Source of the DNA: JAFAZJ01 sp964437145
GTDB lineage: Bacteria; Pseudomonadota; Alphaproteobacteria; Reyranellales; Reyranellaceae
Reading direction: 5' to 3'
Length of the DNA: 33,035 nucleotides
Assembly: GCA_964437145.1 (NCBI GenBank)
Contig: CAYTFW010000057.1
Coordinates: 1 to 33,035, forward strand
The position numbers and the translations under genes are program-made. Positions 8,624 to 17,108 of this stretch are shown piece by piece. Below the pieces are notes generated by a model. The model was given only the letters and a program-made list of their open reading frames with translations. It was not told the origin of the DNA and searched no databases. Every line of letters begins with the position of its first letter. Within the stretch, counting starts at the first letter, position 1.

Positions 8624-9862
8624 GTGCCGGAAACCGGCGCCAAGAAGATCCGCGTCGCCTATCTGGTGACGCATCCCATCCAGTATCAGGCGCCGCTTCT
8701 GCGCATGATCGCGGCCGACCGCGACATTCATCTGAAGACCTTCTTCGCCACCGATTTTTCCGCCCGCGCCTTCCACGATCCCGAGTTCGGCCGCGCCGTC
8801 GAATGGGATGTGCCGCTGCTCGAGGGTTACGAGTCCGAGGTGCTGCCAGCCTGGCCCGGGACGCGCTATCCCGGCGACGCCTATTTCGATTCGTGGCGAC
8901 CGTTCAGCCGCGGGCTGCGTCGGCGGCTGCGCGCGGGGCGCTTCGATGCGCTGTGGATCCACGGCTACGCCCGCCTGCCGCACCTCGCGGCGATGCTGGC
9001 GGCGAAGTCGGCCGGCGTGCGCGTGCTGTTGCGCGACGAGACCAACGCCATCGGCCAGGCGCGCTCGGGCGCTCGAGCCCTAGCCAAGCGGGCGCTGTTC
9101 GGAGCGATCGACCTGATGGTCGATCGTTATCTCACCATCGGCGCGCTGAACGAGGCGCACTACCGCGACCTCGGCATCGATCCGGCGAAGTTCACGCCGA
9201 TGGGCTACGCCGTCGACAACGCCTGGTTCCAGGCGCGTATGGCGGAGGCGGCGGTCGAGCGCGAGGCGCTGCGCCGATCGCTGGGCCTCGCACCGGGCCG
9301 GCCGATCGCGCTCTACGCCGCCAAGCTGATCGACCGCAAGGCGCCGCTCGATCTGGTCGAGGCCTTCGCCGCCGCGACACGCGAACGAGACGCGGTGCTG
9401 CTGATGGCCGGCGACGGCGAACTGCGCGGCGCCGTCGAGGCGCGCATCGCCCGGCTGGGCGCGACCGAGCGCATCCGCCTGCTGGGCTTCCAGCCGCAGC
9501 GCCAGCTCGCCGCGCTCTATGATCTCTGCGACCTCTTCGTGCTGCCCTCTGAGCGCGAGACCTGGGGTCTGGTGGTCAACGAGGTGATGAACGCCGGCCG
9601 GCCGGTGATCGCCAGCGACCGCGTCGGCTCGGCGCGCGATCTGGTGCGCGACGGCGTCAACGGCTTCGTCTACCCCTTCGGCGACATCGCGGCGCTGACG
9701 ACGCGGATTCGCGAGTCGCTGGCCGATCGCGATCGACTCGCCGCCATGGGGCGCGAGAGCCTGACCATCATCGAGGGCTGGGGCTTCGCGCAGAATCTCG
9801 CCGGGCTGAAATCGGCGTTGGCCCGCCTCTTCCCCGATCGCGGCATCGAGGGCACGTCGTGA
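8624..9862 (+). CDS. Glycosyltransferase family 4 protein
   Basis: A predicted retaining GT-B glycosyltransferase of 412 residues, cytosolic or membrane-associated, adding a sugar from a nucleotide sugar to a growing glycan. The N-terminal half starts IRVAYLVTHPIQYQAPLLR. The C-terminal donor-binding half contains RPIALYAAKLIDRKAPLDLVEAF, GDGELRGAVE and the EX7E motif ERETWGLVVNE (Glu312, Glu320), followed by GRPVIASDRVGSARDLV. The GTG at 8624 is preferred over one at 8603 because GAGGA lies six bases upstream. The stop overlaps the next start by four bases (GTGA). The sugar and acceptor cannot be deduced. Confidence 0.93.
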   Translation: MPETGAKKIRVAYLVTHPIQYQAPLLRMIAADRDIHLKTFFATDFSARAFHDPEFGRAVEWDVPLLEGYESEVLPAWPGTRYPGDAYFDSWRPFSRGLRRRLRAGRFDALWIHGYARLPHLAAMLAAKSAGVRVLLRDETNAIGQARSGARALAKRALFGAIDLMVDRYLTIGALNEAHYRDLGIDPAKFTPMGYAVDNAWFQARMAEAAVEREALRRSLGLAPGRPIALYAAKLIDRKAPLDLVEAFAAATRERDAVLLMAGDGELRGAVEARIARLGATERIRLLGFQPQRQLAALYDLCDLFVLPSERETWGLVVNEVMNAGRPVIASDRVGSARDLVRDGVNGFVYPFGDIAALTTRIRESLADRDRLAAMGRESLTIIEGWGFAQNLAGLKSALARLFPDRGIEGTS

Positions 9863-11103
9863 GCCGCCGCCGCCTGCTGATCGCCCATCCCGGCGCGACC
9901 TCGCTGCTCTACCCGCTGGTCGCCCTGCTGCAGCGCATGGATCTCGAGGTGCGCTTCGAGACCCTGTTCTACGACCGGCCGGGCGACACGCTCCATCGCC
10001 TGGCGCAGGTCCTGCCGGCGGCGCTCGGGCGCAAGCTGGCGCGCGAGCTGGGCAGGCGCAGCCATCCCGAGATCGATTCCGCGCGCGTCGCCACCGCGCC
10101 GTTCGCCGAGCTGATCCACATCGCCTCGGCGCGTCTGCTCTCACCGGCGACAACCGCCGCGGTGCTGCGCTGGCGCAACGCGCGCTTCGATCAGCGCATC
10201 GCGGCGATGATCAAACGCGAGCGGCCGGACTTCTTCATCGGCTTCGACGGCTCGGCCGAGCGCAGCTTCGAGGCCTGCCGCACGAGCGGCACGATCTCGC
10301 TGCTCTACCAGGCGATCGGCCATTTGCGCAGCGGCCTCACGACGCTGATGGAGGAACAGCGCCTGTCGCCGGAGTTCGCCGGCGTATCCTTCGGCGACAT
10401 CTCTGCGGCATGGCTCGCGCGCAACACACGCGAGGCGCTGCTGGCCGACCGCGTCGTCGTGCCGTCGGAGTATGTGCGCGACACCATGGTCGAGAACGGC
10501 CGAGATCCCCAGACCATCGACCTGCTGCCGTTTCCGATCGACGTGGCGCGCTTCACGCCGGCCACCGCGCCGCGCGGCGACGGCAAGCTGCGCGCCCTCT
10601 TCGTCGGCCAGATCGGCCTGCGCAAGGGCGTGAAGTACATTCTCGAGGCCGCGCGCCTGTTGGCGCGGCCCGACATCGAGGTCGTGCTAGTGGGCGGCAT
10701 CGTCGACGGCGCCGACTGGCTGAAGCGCTACGACGGCCTCTACCGGCACATCGCCAACGTGCCCTACGCCGAGATGCCCGACATCTTCCGCTCGGCCGAC
10801 GTCTTCGTCTTTCCCTCGCTGCACGAGGGCTCGGCGATGGCGGTGAACGAGGCGCTGGCCAGCGGCCTGCCGGTGATCGTCACGCCCAACGCCGGCGCCA
10901 TCGCGCGCAACGGCGTCGAGGGCTTCGTCGTGCCGTTGCGCGACGCCCACGCCGTGGCCGATCGGCTGGCCCGTCTCGCCGACGATCCGGCGCTGCGACA
11001 GCGCATGGGGCTCGCCGCCCGCGCGCGCGCCCAGGCGCATGACGCCTCGGCCTACGCGGCGCGGCTCGGCGCGCTGCTCGACCGCCTGAAGCCGCCGACG
11101 TGA
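9859..11103 (+). CDS. Glycosyltransferase (GT4-like)
   Basis: A 414-residue GT-B glycosyltransferase. The C-terminal half has LRALFVGQIGLRKGVKYILEAARLL, a donor-binding EX7E-type motif HEGSAMAVNEALA (Glu323, Glu331) and SGLPVIVTPNAGAIARNG. The N-terminal half is divergent and starts RRLLIAHPGATSLLYPLVALL. It overlaps both neighbours by four bases (GTGA at each junction), so three genes from 8624 to 12317 form one translationally coupled unit: two soluble glycosyltransferases and one membrane glycosyltransferase. Donor and acceptor are unknown. Confidence 0.92.
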   Translation: MSRRRLLIAHPGATSLLYPLVALLQRMDLEVRFETLFYDRPGDTLHRLAQVLPAALGRKLARELGRRSHPEIDSARVATAPFAELIHIASARLLSPATTAAVLRWRNARFDQRIAAMIKRERPDFFIGFDGSAERSFEACRTSGTISLLYQAIGHLRSGLTTLMEEQRLSPEFAGVSFGDISAAWLARNTREALLADRVVVPSEYVRDTMVENGRDPQTIDLLPFPIDVARFTPATAPRGDGKLRALFVGQIGLRKGVKYILEAARLLARPDIEVVLVGGIVDGADWLKRYDGLYRHIANVPYAEMPDIFRSADVFVFPSLHEGSAMAVNEALASGLPVIVTPNAGAIARNGVEGFVVPLRDAHAVADRLARLADDPALRQRMGLAARARAQAHDASAYAARLGALLDRLKPPT

Positions 11104-12317
11104 AACGCCTGCCGCTCGCCCTCGCCTTTCTGGCGCTGCCGGCGTTCGCCGCCTCGGTCTGGTTCGCCTTCCTGCGCCCGATCGAGCCGATCATGCCGTC
11201 CTATCTCGAGCTCGCCCAGGCGCTCAGTCGCGGCGAGACCACGCGCGGCTTCGAGCCGCTGGGCTATCCGGCGCTGATCGCCGGCTGGCTGGGCGGCATC
11301 GAGCGCACGCTGCGCGTCGTGCACGCGCTGTGCCTGTGGGGCGTCTGGGCGATCGTCGCCTGGCTCGTGCTGCGCATGGCGACGCATGATCGCGACGGCA
11401 CGCGGCGCGGCCGGCCGTGGTGGCTCTGGGGGTGGATCGCCTTCTGGCTGGCGACGATCTTCCTCAACCCCTATTTCCTGATCGGCCTGCCGCGCGTCAG
11501 CGACAGCGCCGTGAACATCCTGCTGATCGGCGCGGTCTTCGCCTGCGCGTTGGCCGCGCGCGAAACGCGTCTTCTCGACTGGGTGCTGGCGGGCTGTGCG
11601 CTCGGCCTCTTCGTCCTGGTGCGTCCGAACGCGATCACGCTCATGGTCGCGCTCGCCATCATCGCCTGGCTCGCGCGCACGCCGTGGTCGCGGCCGCTGG
11701 CGGCCGCTCTCGCCGCGCTCGCCGCCTTCGTGGCGCTATCGTGGACCCTGACCGGCGCACCGGTCTTCTGGCCCAAGAACGGCGGCTACAACCTTTTCGC
11801 CGGCAACAACCCCTTCGCCTATGCCGAGCTGGTCGGCAACCACAACGCCGAGTACTCGCTCGACAAGGGACTGCGATGGTGCGGCGTCGAGGGTGACCGC
11901 TACAGCGTACCGGACGACACCTATCTGCGTTGCACGGTCCGCTTCGTGGCGGAGAATCCTGGCGAGTTCGCCAGGCTGACGGCCTACAAGGCCTACACCA
12001 TGCTGTTGCGCCCCAACCTGAAGCTGGCGGATACGCCGACGAAGATCGCCATCCAGTACGCGATCCTGCTGCCGGCGCTGCTGTGGTGGGCGCTGTTCAT
12101 CGTCAGCCACCGCTTCCGCGTGTCGCTGCCGGGCGTGTCGGGGTTCCTGTTCGTGCTGTTCTACGCCGCGCCCTTCGCGCTCACCAACGCCGATCCGCGC
12201 TTCCGCATCCCGCTCGACGTGGTCTACGCGATGTCGGCGCTGGCCTTCGCGCTGGGCGATCGACTGCCGATCCGTCACGCCGCGCGGTCGCGCGCGCAGC
12301 GGCCGCTAAGGCCCTAA
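11100..12317 (+). CDS. Polytopic membrane glycosyltransferase, GT-C (GT39/ArnT-like)
   Basis: A 405-residue membrane protein with roughly nine to ten hydrophobic segments. The pattern is that of GT-C enzymes that use lipid-linked sugars. The first large loop reads YLELAQALSRGETTRGFEPLGYPALIAG. A FLNPYFLIGLPRVSDSAVNILLI segment and LGLFVLVRPNAITLM follow, and a large soluble loop sits near GGYNLFAGNNPFAYAELVGNHNAEY. A classic DxD-type acidic pair is not obvious in the first loop (ELAQALSRGE instead). It could transfer a lipid-linked sugar to the glycan in the periplasm. The stop codon overlaps the stop of the convergent gene at 12314-12317. Confidence 0.8.
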   Translation: MKRLPLALAFLALPAFAASVWFAFLRPIEPIMPSYLELAQALSRGETTRGFEPLGYPALIAGWLGGIERTLRVVHALCLWGVWAIVAWLVLRMATHDRDGTRRGRPWWLWGWIAFWLATIFLNPYFLIGLPRVSDSAVNILLIGAVFACALAARETRLLDWVLAGCALGLFVLVRPNAITLMVALAIIAWLARTPWSRPLAAALAALAAFVALSWTLTGAPVFWPKNGGYNLFAGNNPFAYAELVGNHNAEYSLDKGLRWCGVEGDRYSVPDDTYLRCTVRFVAENPGEFARLTAYKAYTMLLRPNLKLADTPTKIAIQYAILLPALLWWALFIVSHRFRVSLPGVSGFLFVLFYAAPFALTNADPRFRIPLDVVYAMSALAFALGDRLPIRHAARSRAQRPLRP

Positions 12318-13828
12318 CGCCGGCCGCCGGGATCGGGCCTCGGCAGGGCGGCCATGCGGCGGCCCGGCATCGGCTTTGCCCAGCGCACCGGCCGACGAAC
12401 GTTGTGGATGGGTTGCGGCGCGCCTGGCGCCCAGGATTGCGGCTGCGGCGTCGCATAGGCGACCCGCCGCGCGGCCTCCTGCTGCAGCGCCATCCGCTCG
12501 ACATAGGGCAGGCCCAGCACCAGGCCAAGCGTGAGGTAGAAGTAGTAATTCAACGGCTCGACATCGAGCGTCCAACCCTTGAACGACACCAGGGCGCAAA
12601 AGGCGATCATGGCGCAGGCGACCGAGGCGATGCTCTTGAAGCGCTCGAGCCTCATCTGCGCGCGGATCTGCAGGCAGTAGAGGAACAGCAGGCCGTAGCA
12701 GCCGATCAGGACGAAGAAGCCGAGCACGCCCAGCTCGACCACCGCCTTGCCGTAGAAGTTCTCGATGAAGGCGCCGCCATCGACGAGGAAGGCGAGCTCG
12801 GAGCGATCGAGCCCGTGGCGCGCCGCGCCGGTGTTGGTGCCGGCGCCCAGGCCGAACAGGCCGCCTTTCTCGACCGCGTCCATCAATCCCTTGACGGCGA
12901 ACTCCCTGCCGTAGACCGAGGTCAGCGTCGCCACCTCGCTCGCCATGTTGGCGCCGTCGAGACCGGAGACGGCGAGGAACAGCGTCAGCCCGCCGACGAT
13001 CATGATGATGTTCCACAGCATGCCCTTCGACCGCATGCGGAACATCTGGATCATGATCATGACCATGGGCATGAAGAGGAAGTTGCCGCGCGCGCCCGAG
13101 CTGAAACCACAGATCATCGCCACGCCCATGCTCAGCCAGAGGAACATGCGCCAGCCGCGCGACGTCTCCAGCTCCATCAGCATCATCAGTGGAAACAGCA
13201 TGTACCAGCAGAACACGCCATACTGCGAATTGTACTGGAACGAGCCGGTGATGCGGTACAGCCGGGCGCCCAGATAGTCGAACTCGCCCATGATGTTCTT
13301 GGCGTACTCGCCATAGAAGAAGGTCATGGTCTCCTGGTAGTCGTAGGTGATGGCGCCGATGATCATCACCAGACCGACCAGCCACGGAATCCAGGCGGTC
13401 ACGACGATGGCGCGCAGCAGGCCGCGCAGATCGAACTCGCTGCGCGCGTAGGCAGCGCCGATGAACAGCAGCGGGACATAGAAAAGCCAGACCTTGGTAC
13501 CGATGCCGGCGACCATGGCGTTGGGCACGGTGGGCTTGGTCAGCGAGATCAGCACCAGCAGCACCAGCGCGCCGTAGATCGCCACCACCTGCACCGGTAC
13601 GCGCTTGGCCTGCGGCGAGCCGGCGAGCAGGAAGTAGGAGATGTAGAGCGGGATGACGACGATCAGGTCGCGCATCAAGGTACCGAGCGGCGACGGATAG
13701 AACGCCACGATCACCGGGCCGGTGAGCGGTGTGTAGTAGGCGAGACCCAGCACGCCCCAGCGCCAGTTGACGATGATCGCCACCCAGACGGCGAGGATGA
13801 TCGGCAGGCCGACCAGGAGGATTTCCAT
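12314..13828 (-). CDS. O-antigen ligase/polymerase-like membrane protein (Wzy/WaaL family)
   Basis: A 504-residue protein with ten or more membrane segments. A large periplasmic loop runs about residues 285-350 (GLDGANMASEVATLTSVYGRE to AFLVDGGAFIENFYGKAVVELG), a layout typical of O-antigen ligases and Wzy polymerases. FSSGARGNFLFMPMVMIMI corresponds to the conserved SxSRG-like segment of the family. The C-terminus carries an unusual 55-residue Pro/Arg-rich cytosolic tail (from about QQEAARRVAYATPQPQ). ATG 13828 has a GAGGAGGGG Shine-Dalgarno that overlaps the asnB stop, so the two genes form an operon. Polymerase versus ligase cannot be told apart from the sequence. Confidence 0.85.
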   Translation of the reverse strand: MEILLVGLPIILAVWVAIIVNWRWGVLGLAYYTPLTGPVIVAFYPSPLGTLMRDLIVVIPLYISYFLLAGSPQAKRVPVQVVAIYGALVLLVLISLTKPTVPNAMVAGIGTKVWLFYVPLLFIGAAYARSEFDLRGLLRAIVVTAWIPWLVGLVMIIGAITYDYQETMTFFYGEYAKNIMGEFDYLGARLYRITGSFQYNSQYGVFCWYMLFPLMMLMELETSRGWRMFLWLSMGVAMICGFSSGARGNFLFMPMVMIMIQMFRMRSKGMLWNIIMIVGGLTLFLAVSGLDGANMASEVATLTSVYGREFAVKGLMDAVEKGGLFGLGAGTNTGAARHGLDRSELAFLVDGGAFIENFYGKAVVELGVLGFFVLIGCYGLLFLYCLQIRAQMRLERFKSIASVACAMIAFCALVSFKGWTLDVEPLNYYFYLTLGLVLGLPYVERMALQQEAARRVAYATPQPQSWAPGAPQPIHNVRRPVRWAKPMPGRRMAALPRPDPGGRR

Positions 13829-13840
13829 CCCGTCCCCTCC

Positions 13841-15739
13841 TCAGCCCGCCATCGGCGCCGGACGCGAGCCGGCACGGAACGTGTCCATCACGTCGAGCGC
13901 CCAGGCGCGCCAGCCACGCAGCTTGGCGCCGGCATGCGAGGGCACGCCCAACCAGTCGCGCACCGGCACGACGAAGCCGCGCTTGGCGCGACCGGCGAGC
14001 GACCGGGCGACCGATGGCGACAGCAGCGCCGGCAGCTCGGCCTTGGTCACCGGTCGCGGCGCGGCGATCAGCGGCGCGAGCGCACGGAAGAAGCCGACAT
14101 CGACGAACGGCGTGCGGATCTCCAGGGAATGCGCCATGCCCGCCCAGTCGGCGTCGCGCAGCAGCTGGTTGCGCAGGTAGAAGCTGAGCTCCAGCGCCGC
14201 GACGCGCGCGTTGGACGAACGCACGCCCTCGATCGCCGACGCCAGCGTCGTCTCGGTATGCAGATCGGCCAGACCCTGGCGCACGATGTCCCCGTCGAGC
14301 AAGCCGGGCAGTTCCCACGGCATGAACAGACCGCGCCGCAACAGATAGGCGCCGCCATAGGACGAGCCATACTCGAACAGCCCGGCATATTTCGGCGAGG
14401 TGAAGTGCCGCAGGACGGGCTCGCTGACCACCCGGAAGCCACGGCCGAGCGCCGCGAATGGTGATGTCAGCCCGACCATCTGCGGGATCTGGCGGAAGCT
14501 CGGATAGCCGGCGAAGACCTCGTCGCCGCCGATGCCCGACAACGCCACCTTCAGGCCGGTCGAGGCGGTGGCCTTGCTGACGAAATAGACGTTGGTGCCG
14601 TCGATCGTCGGCTGGTCCATCGCGCGCAGCAGGTGATCGCGCGCCGCGGCGAACTCGGCGCGGTTGATCCAGACGGTCTGATGCTGCGTGCGGTGCGTAC
14701 GCGCGGTCGCCTCGGCGATCGGCGTCTCGTCGAGCGCGCCGCCGCGATACGCGTCGAAGCCCAGGGTCACGGTGCGCAACGGCTGCGCGTTCTCCGGCGT
14801 GGCGAACTCCGCCACCAGCGACGAATCAAGGCCACCTGACAGGAACACGCCGACCGGCACATCGGCCACCATGTGATGGCGCATGGTGTCGACGATGCGC
14901 TCGCGCAGGAATTCCACCCGCGCCGCGCCCGTCGGCGCGGTCGGGCCGGCTTCCGCCTCGGCCAGCACGTTGGCGATGGCGTGATAGCGGCGCAAAGTCG
15001 GCGCCTCGCCCGTGGGCCGCCACAGCGTGTGGCCGGCAGGCAGCGCGCGGATTCCGCGATAGAGCGTGAACGGCTCGGGCACCGAACCCCAGAGCAGGAA
15101 GCCGACCTCGGCCGCCGGCTGCGGCGCGGTGTCGACGCCGCCGCCGGCGATCAGCGCCTTGACCTGCGACGCGAAGCGCAGGGTCTTGCCATCGTCGGCG
15201 ACATAGAGCGGCTTGATGCCGAACGGGTCGCGCGCCAGCAGCATCGCGCGACGGTCACGATCCCACAGCGCGAAGGCGAACATGCCGCGCAGACGCTCGA
15301 CCATCGCCGGCCCCTCGACATCGTAGAGGTGCAGCAGCACCTCGGTGTCGGAGTTCGAGGCGAAGCGCCGACCCTTGGCCTCCAGCTCGGCCTTCAGCGC
15401 CCGGTAGTTGTAGATCTCGCCGTTGAAGTTCACGACCAGCCGGCCGCCGTCATGCGCCATCGGCTGGAAGCCGCGGTCGGAGGTCTCGATGATCGCCAAC
15501 CGCCGCTGCGCGAACAGGGCCGCGCCGCTCTCGTCCTGCCATAGCCCGGCGCTGTCGGGGCCCCGCGAAACCATGACCTCGGACATGCGGATCAGGCTGC
15601 GCAGATCGTCGGGGTCGGCCGTCGACTCGCCGACCCGCCGACCGCCGACCATCACCTCGACATCGCCCAGCCGCGACGATCCCCGGACGCCTGCGAAAGC
15701 GGGCGAGCCATAGTGGAAAAGGCCGGCGATGCCACACAC
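13841..15739 (-). CDS. asnB: Glutamine-hydrolysing asparagine synthetase AsnB-type amidotransferase
   Basis: A 632-residue class II glutamine amidotransferase plus AMP-forming synthetase. The GTG at 15741-15739 directly follows an in-frame TAA and gives MCGIAGLF, with the nucleophile Cys2 next to the initiator. Glutaminase motifs SRGPDSAGLW and VVNFNGEIYNYRALKAEL follow. The ATP-pyrophosphatase P-loop is in VPVGVFLSGGLDSSLVAEFA, and SGIGGDEVFAGYPSF is also present. Copies of AsnB in surface-glycan loci often amidate sugars (for example uronic acids) instead of making free asparagine. An unusual stretch of about 27 residues (SPAFAGVRGSSRLGDVEVMV and following) separates MCGIAGLF from SRGPD and may derive from a palindromic insertion. 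Confidence 0.93.
   Translation of the reverse strand: MCGIAGLFHYGSPAFAGVRGSSRLGDVEVMVGGRRVGESTADPDDLRSLIRMSEVMVSRGPDSAGLWQDESGAALFAQRRLAIIETSDRGFQPMAHDGGRLVVNFNGEIYNYRALKAELEAKGRRFASNSDTEVLLHLYDVEGPAMVERLRGMFAFALWDRDRRAMLLARDPFGIKPLYVADDGKTLRFASQVKALIAGGGVDTAPQPAAEVGFLLWGSVPEPFTLYRGIRALPAGHTLWRPTGEAPTLRRYHAIANVLAEAEAGPTAPTGAARVEFLRERIVDTMRHHMVADVPVGVFLSGGLDSSLVAEFATPENAQPLRTVTLGFDAYRGGALDETPIAEATARTHRTQHQTVWINRAEFAAARDHLLRAMDQPTIDGTNVYFVSKATASTGLKVALSGIGGDEVFAGYPSFRQIPQMVGLTSPFAALGRGFRVVSEPVLRHFTSPKYAGLFEYGSSYGGAYLLRRGLFMPWELPGLLDGDIVRQGLADLHTETTLASAIEGVRSSNARVAALELSFYLRNQLLRDADWAGMAHSLEIRTPFVDVGFFRALAPLIAAPRPVTKAELPALLSPSVARSLAGRAKRGFVVPVRDWLGVPSHAGAKLRGWRAWALDVMDTFRAGSRPAPMAG
15688..15705. 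repeat. Small palindrome inside the asnB N-terminal coding region
   Basis: CGCCTGC-GAAA-GCGGGCG forms a seven-pair stem (one G·T pair) with a GAAA loop, within a GC-rich stretch (about 15680-15710) reminiscent of dispersed palindromic elements in alphaproteobacteria. It is in frame with asnB and coincides with residues not expected in the family alignment. Only one copy is seen in the window, so the link to a repeat family is a guess. Confidence 0.4.
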
Positions 15740-15806
15740 TTAGAGGAGACCTCTCTGGCGACCTTACGCACCCCACAACAATCCGGGGTTCGTTGGGCAC
15801 CTAATC

Positions 15807-15840
15807 TATAATTGTAGTATTCTGAACATGTTATGATAAT
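15807..15840 (+). promoter_or_regulatory. AT-rich promoter region between asnB and a glycosyltransferase gene
   Basis: A consensus TATAAT lies at 15807-15812 but has no convincing -35 upstream. An alternative, TTGTAG (15812-15817), 17 bases, then GATAAT (15835-15840), gives three of six and five of six matches. Either would start transcription toward the gene at 15912. The surrounding segment 15795-15850 is clearly AT-rich compared with the genome around it and is the divergent control region for asnB as well. Confidence 0.4.
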
Positions 15841-15911
15841 TTCTTGAGCTCTGCAATCGGATCGGTCCCGGCCGGACCGGATACCCAACAACGACCTGTC
15901 GCCCCCGCTCC

Positions 15912-17108
15912 ATGCGTATCCTGCACCTGATCGCGACCTTGAGCCGGGAGAGCGGCGGCCCGGCCCAGGCCTGCGTCGAGATGGCGGCTGCCGTGGCACG
16001 GCGCGGCCACGACGTCAGCATCTATACGACCAACTGGAGAGAGGGCGGCATCGAGGACGTGCCGACCGACCGGCCAGTGGTCCGCGACGGCGTCGCGGTG
16101 CGCTATTTCCCGGTCCACGCTCCGCGTTTCTGGAAGCCCTCGCTGGCCATGGCCCGGGCGCTCAGCCGCGACATGGCGGGCTTCGACGTCGTGCACCTGC
16201 ACTCGATCTACCTGTTCCACGACCTGATCGGCGGCCACTACGCGCGGCGCCACGGCGTGCCCTACATCGTGCGCCCGCACGGCATGCTCGACCCGTACAT
16301 CCGCGCCCATCACCGCGCCCGCAAGTGGTTGATGGAGGCGGCGTTCCAGAACCGCGTGCTGCGCCACGCCGCCGCCATCCACTACACCTCCGACATCGAG
16401 CGCGAGATCAGCACGCCCTTCGCCATGGGCGCGCCGCCCAAGGTCGTGCCGCTGGGCGTCGATCTCACCGGCTTCGATGCCCTACCCTCGCCCGAGGTCT
16501 TCCATCAGCGCTTCCCCGAGACGCGGGGCAAGACCATCGTGCTCTATCTCAGCCGGCTGCATTTCAAGAAGGGCCTGGATCTGCTGATCCCGGCCTTCGC
16601 CGAGCTCGCCGCGAAGGACCCATCGTTGCACCTCGTGTTGGCCGGCCCGGACGATGGCATGGTGGCGAAGTGCCGGGAATGGGCGGCGCGCGACGGCGTC
16701 GGCGACCGCGTGACCTTCACCGGCATGCTGCGCGGCGAAGACAAGCTCTCGGCATTCGCCGCGGCGCGGCTTTTCACCCTGCCCTCCTACAGCGAAAACT
16801 TCGGCATCGCGCCGGTCGAGGCGATGGCCGCCGGGCTGCCCGTCGTGATCTCCGACCAGGTCAACATCTGGCGTGAGCTGAAGCGCGGCGGCGGCGCCAC
16901 GGTGATCCCCTGCGAGCGCGCGGCGCTTGTCGCGGCGATGGCACCGCTGCTGGCTGACGCGCCGGTCGCCGCCGAGATGGGCCGACGCGCCCGCACTACG
17001 GTCGATCAGCTCTATCGCTGGGACAATGTCGGCGCGGCGTTGGAGGCGATGTACCGCGACGCCGCGGCGACACGCGCGAGCCCGCGTCTATCGGGAGTGG
17101 TGGCATGA
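15912..17108 (+). CDS. Glycosyltransferase family 4 protein
   Basis: A 398-residue GT-B glycosyltransferase. The start MRILHLIATLSRESGGPAQACVEMA is the GT4 N-terminal sugar-acceptor domain, and YIVRPHGMLDPYI resembles the PHGML motif common in GT4 enzymes of polysaccharide loci. The donor domain has KTIVLYLSRLHFKKGLDLLIPAF, VLAGPDDG and the EX7E motif ENFGIAPVE (Glu295, Glu303). It is the first gene of a two-gene unit: its stop overlaps the galE start in ATGA (17105-17108). The upstream region is AT-rich and holds promoter-like hexamers. Sugar specificity is unknown. Confidence 0.95.
   Translation: MRILHLIATLSRESGGPAQACVEMAAAVARRGHDVSIYTTNWREGGIEDVPTDRPVVRDGVAVRYFPVHAPRFWKPSLAMARALSRDMAGFDVVHLHSIYLFHDLIGGHYARRHGVPYIVRPHGMLDPYIRAHHRARKWLMEAAFQNRVLRHAAAIHYTSDIEREISTPFAMGAPPKVVPLGVDLTGFDALPSPEVFHQRFPETRGKTIVLYLSRLHFKKGLDLLIPAFAELAAKDPSLHLVLAGPDDGMVAKCREWAARDGVGDRVTFTGMLRGEDKLSAFAAARLFTLPSYSENFGIAPVEAMAAGLPVVISDQVNIWRELKRGGGATVIPCERAALVAAMAPLLADAPVAAEMGRRARTTVDQLYRWDNVGAALEAMYRDAAATRASPRLSGVVA

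Noticed and set aside
11930..14464. Very long open frame on the + strand antisense to the polymerase-like gene and asnB
   Set aside because: In very GC-rich DNA the complementary frames of real genes rarely contain stops. The translation is a low-complexity run of Gln/Arg/His/Asp with no family motif, while the minus-strand genes have clear motifs.
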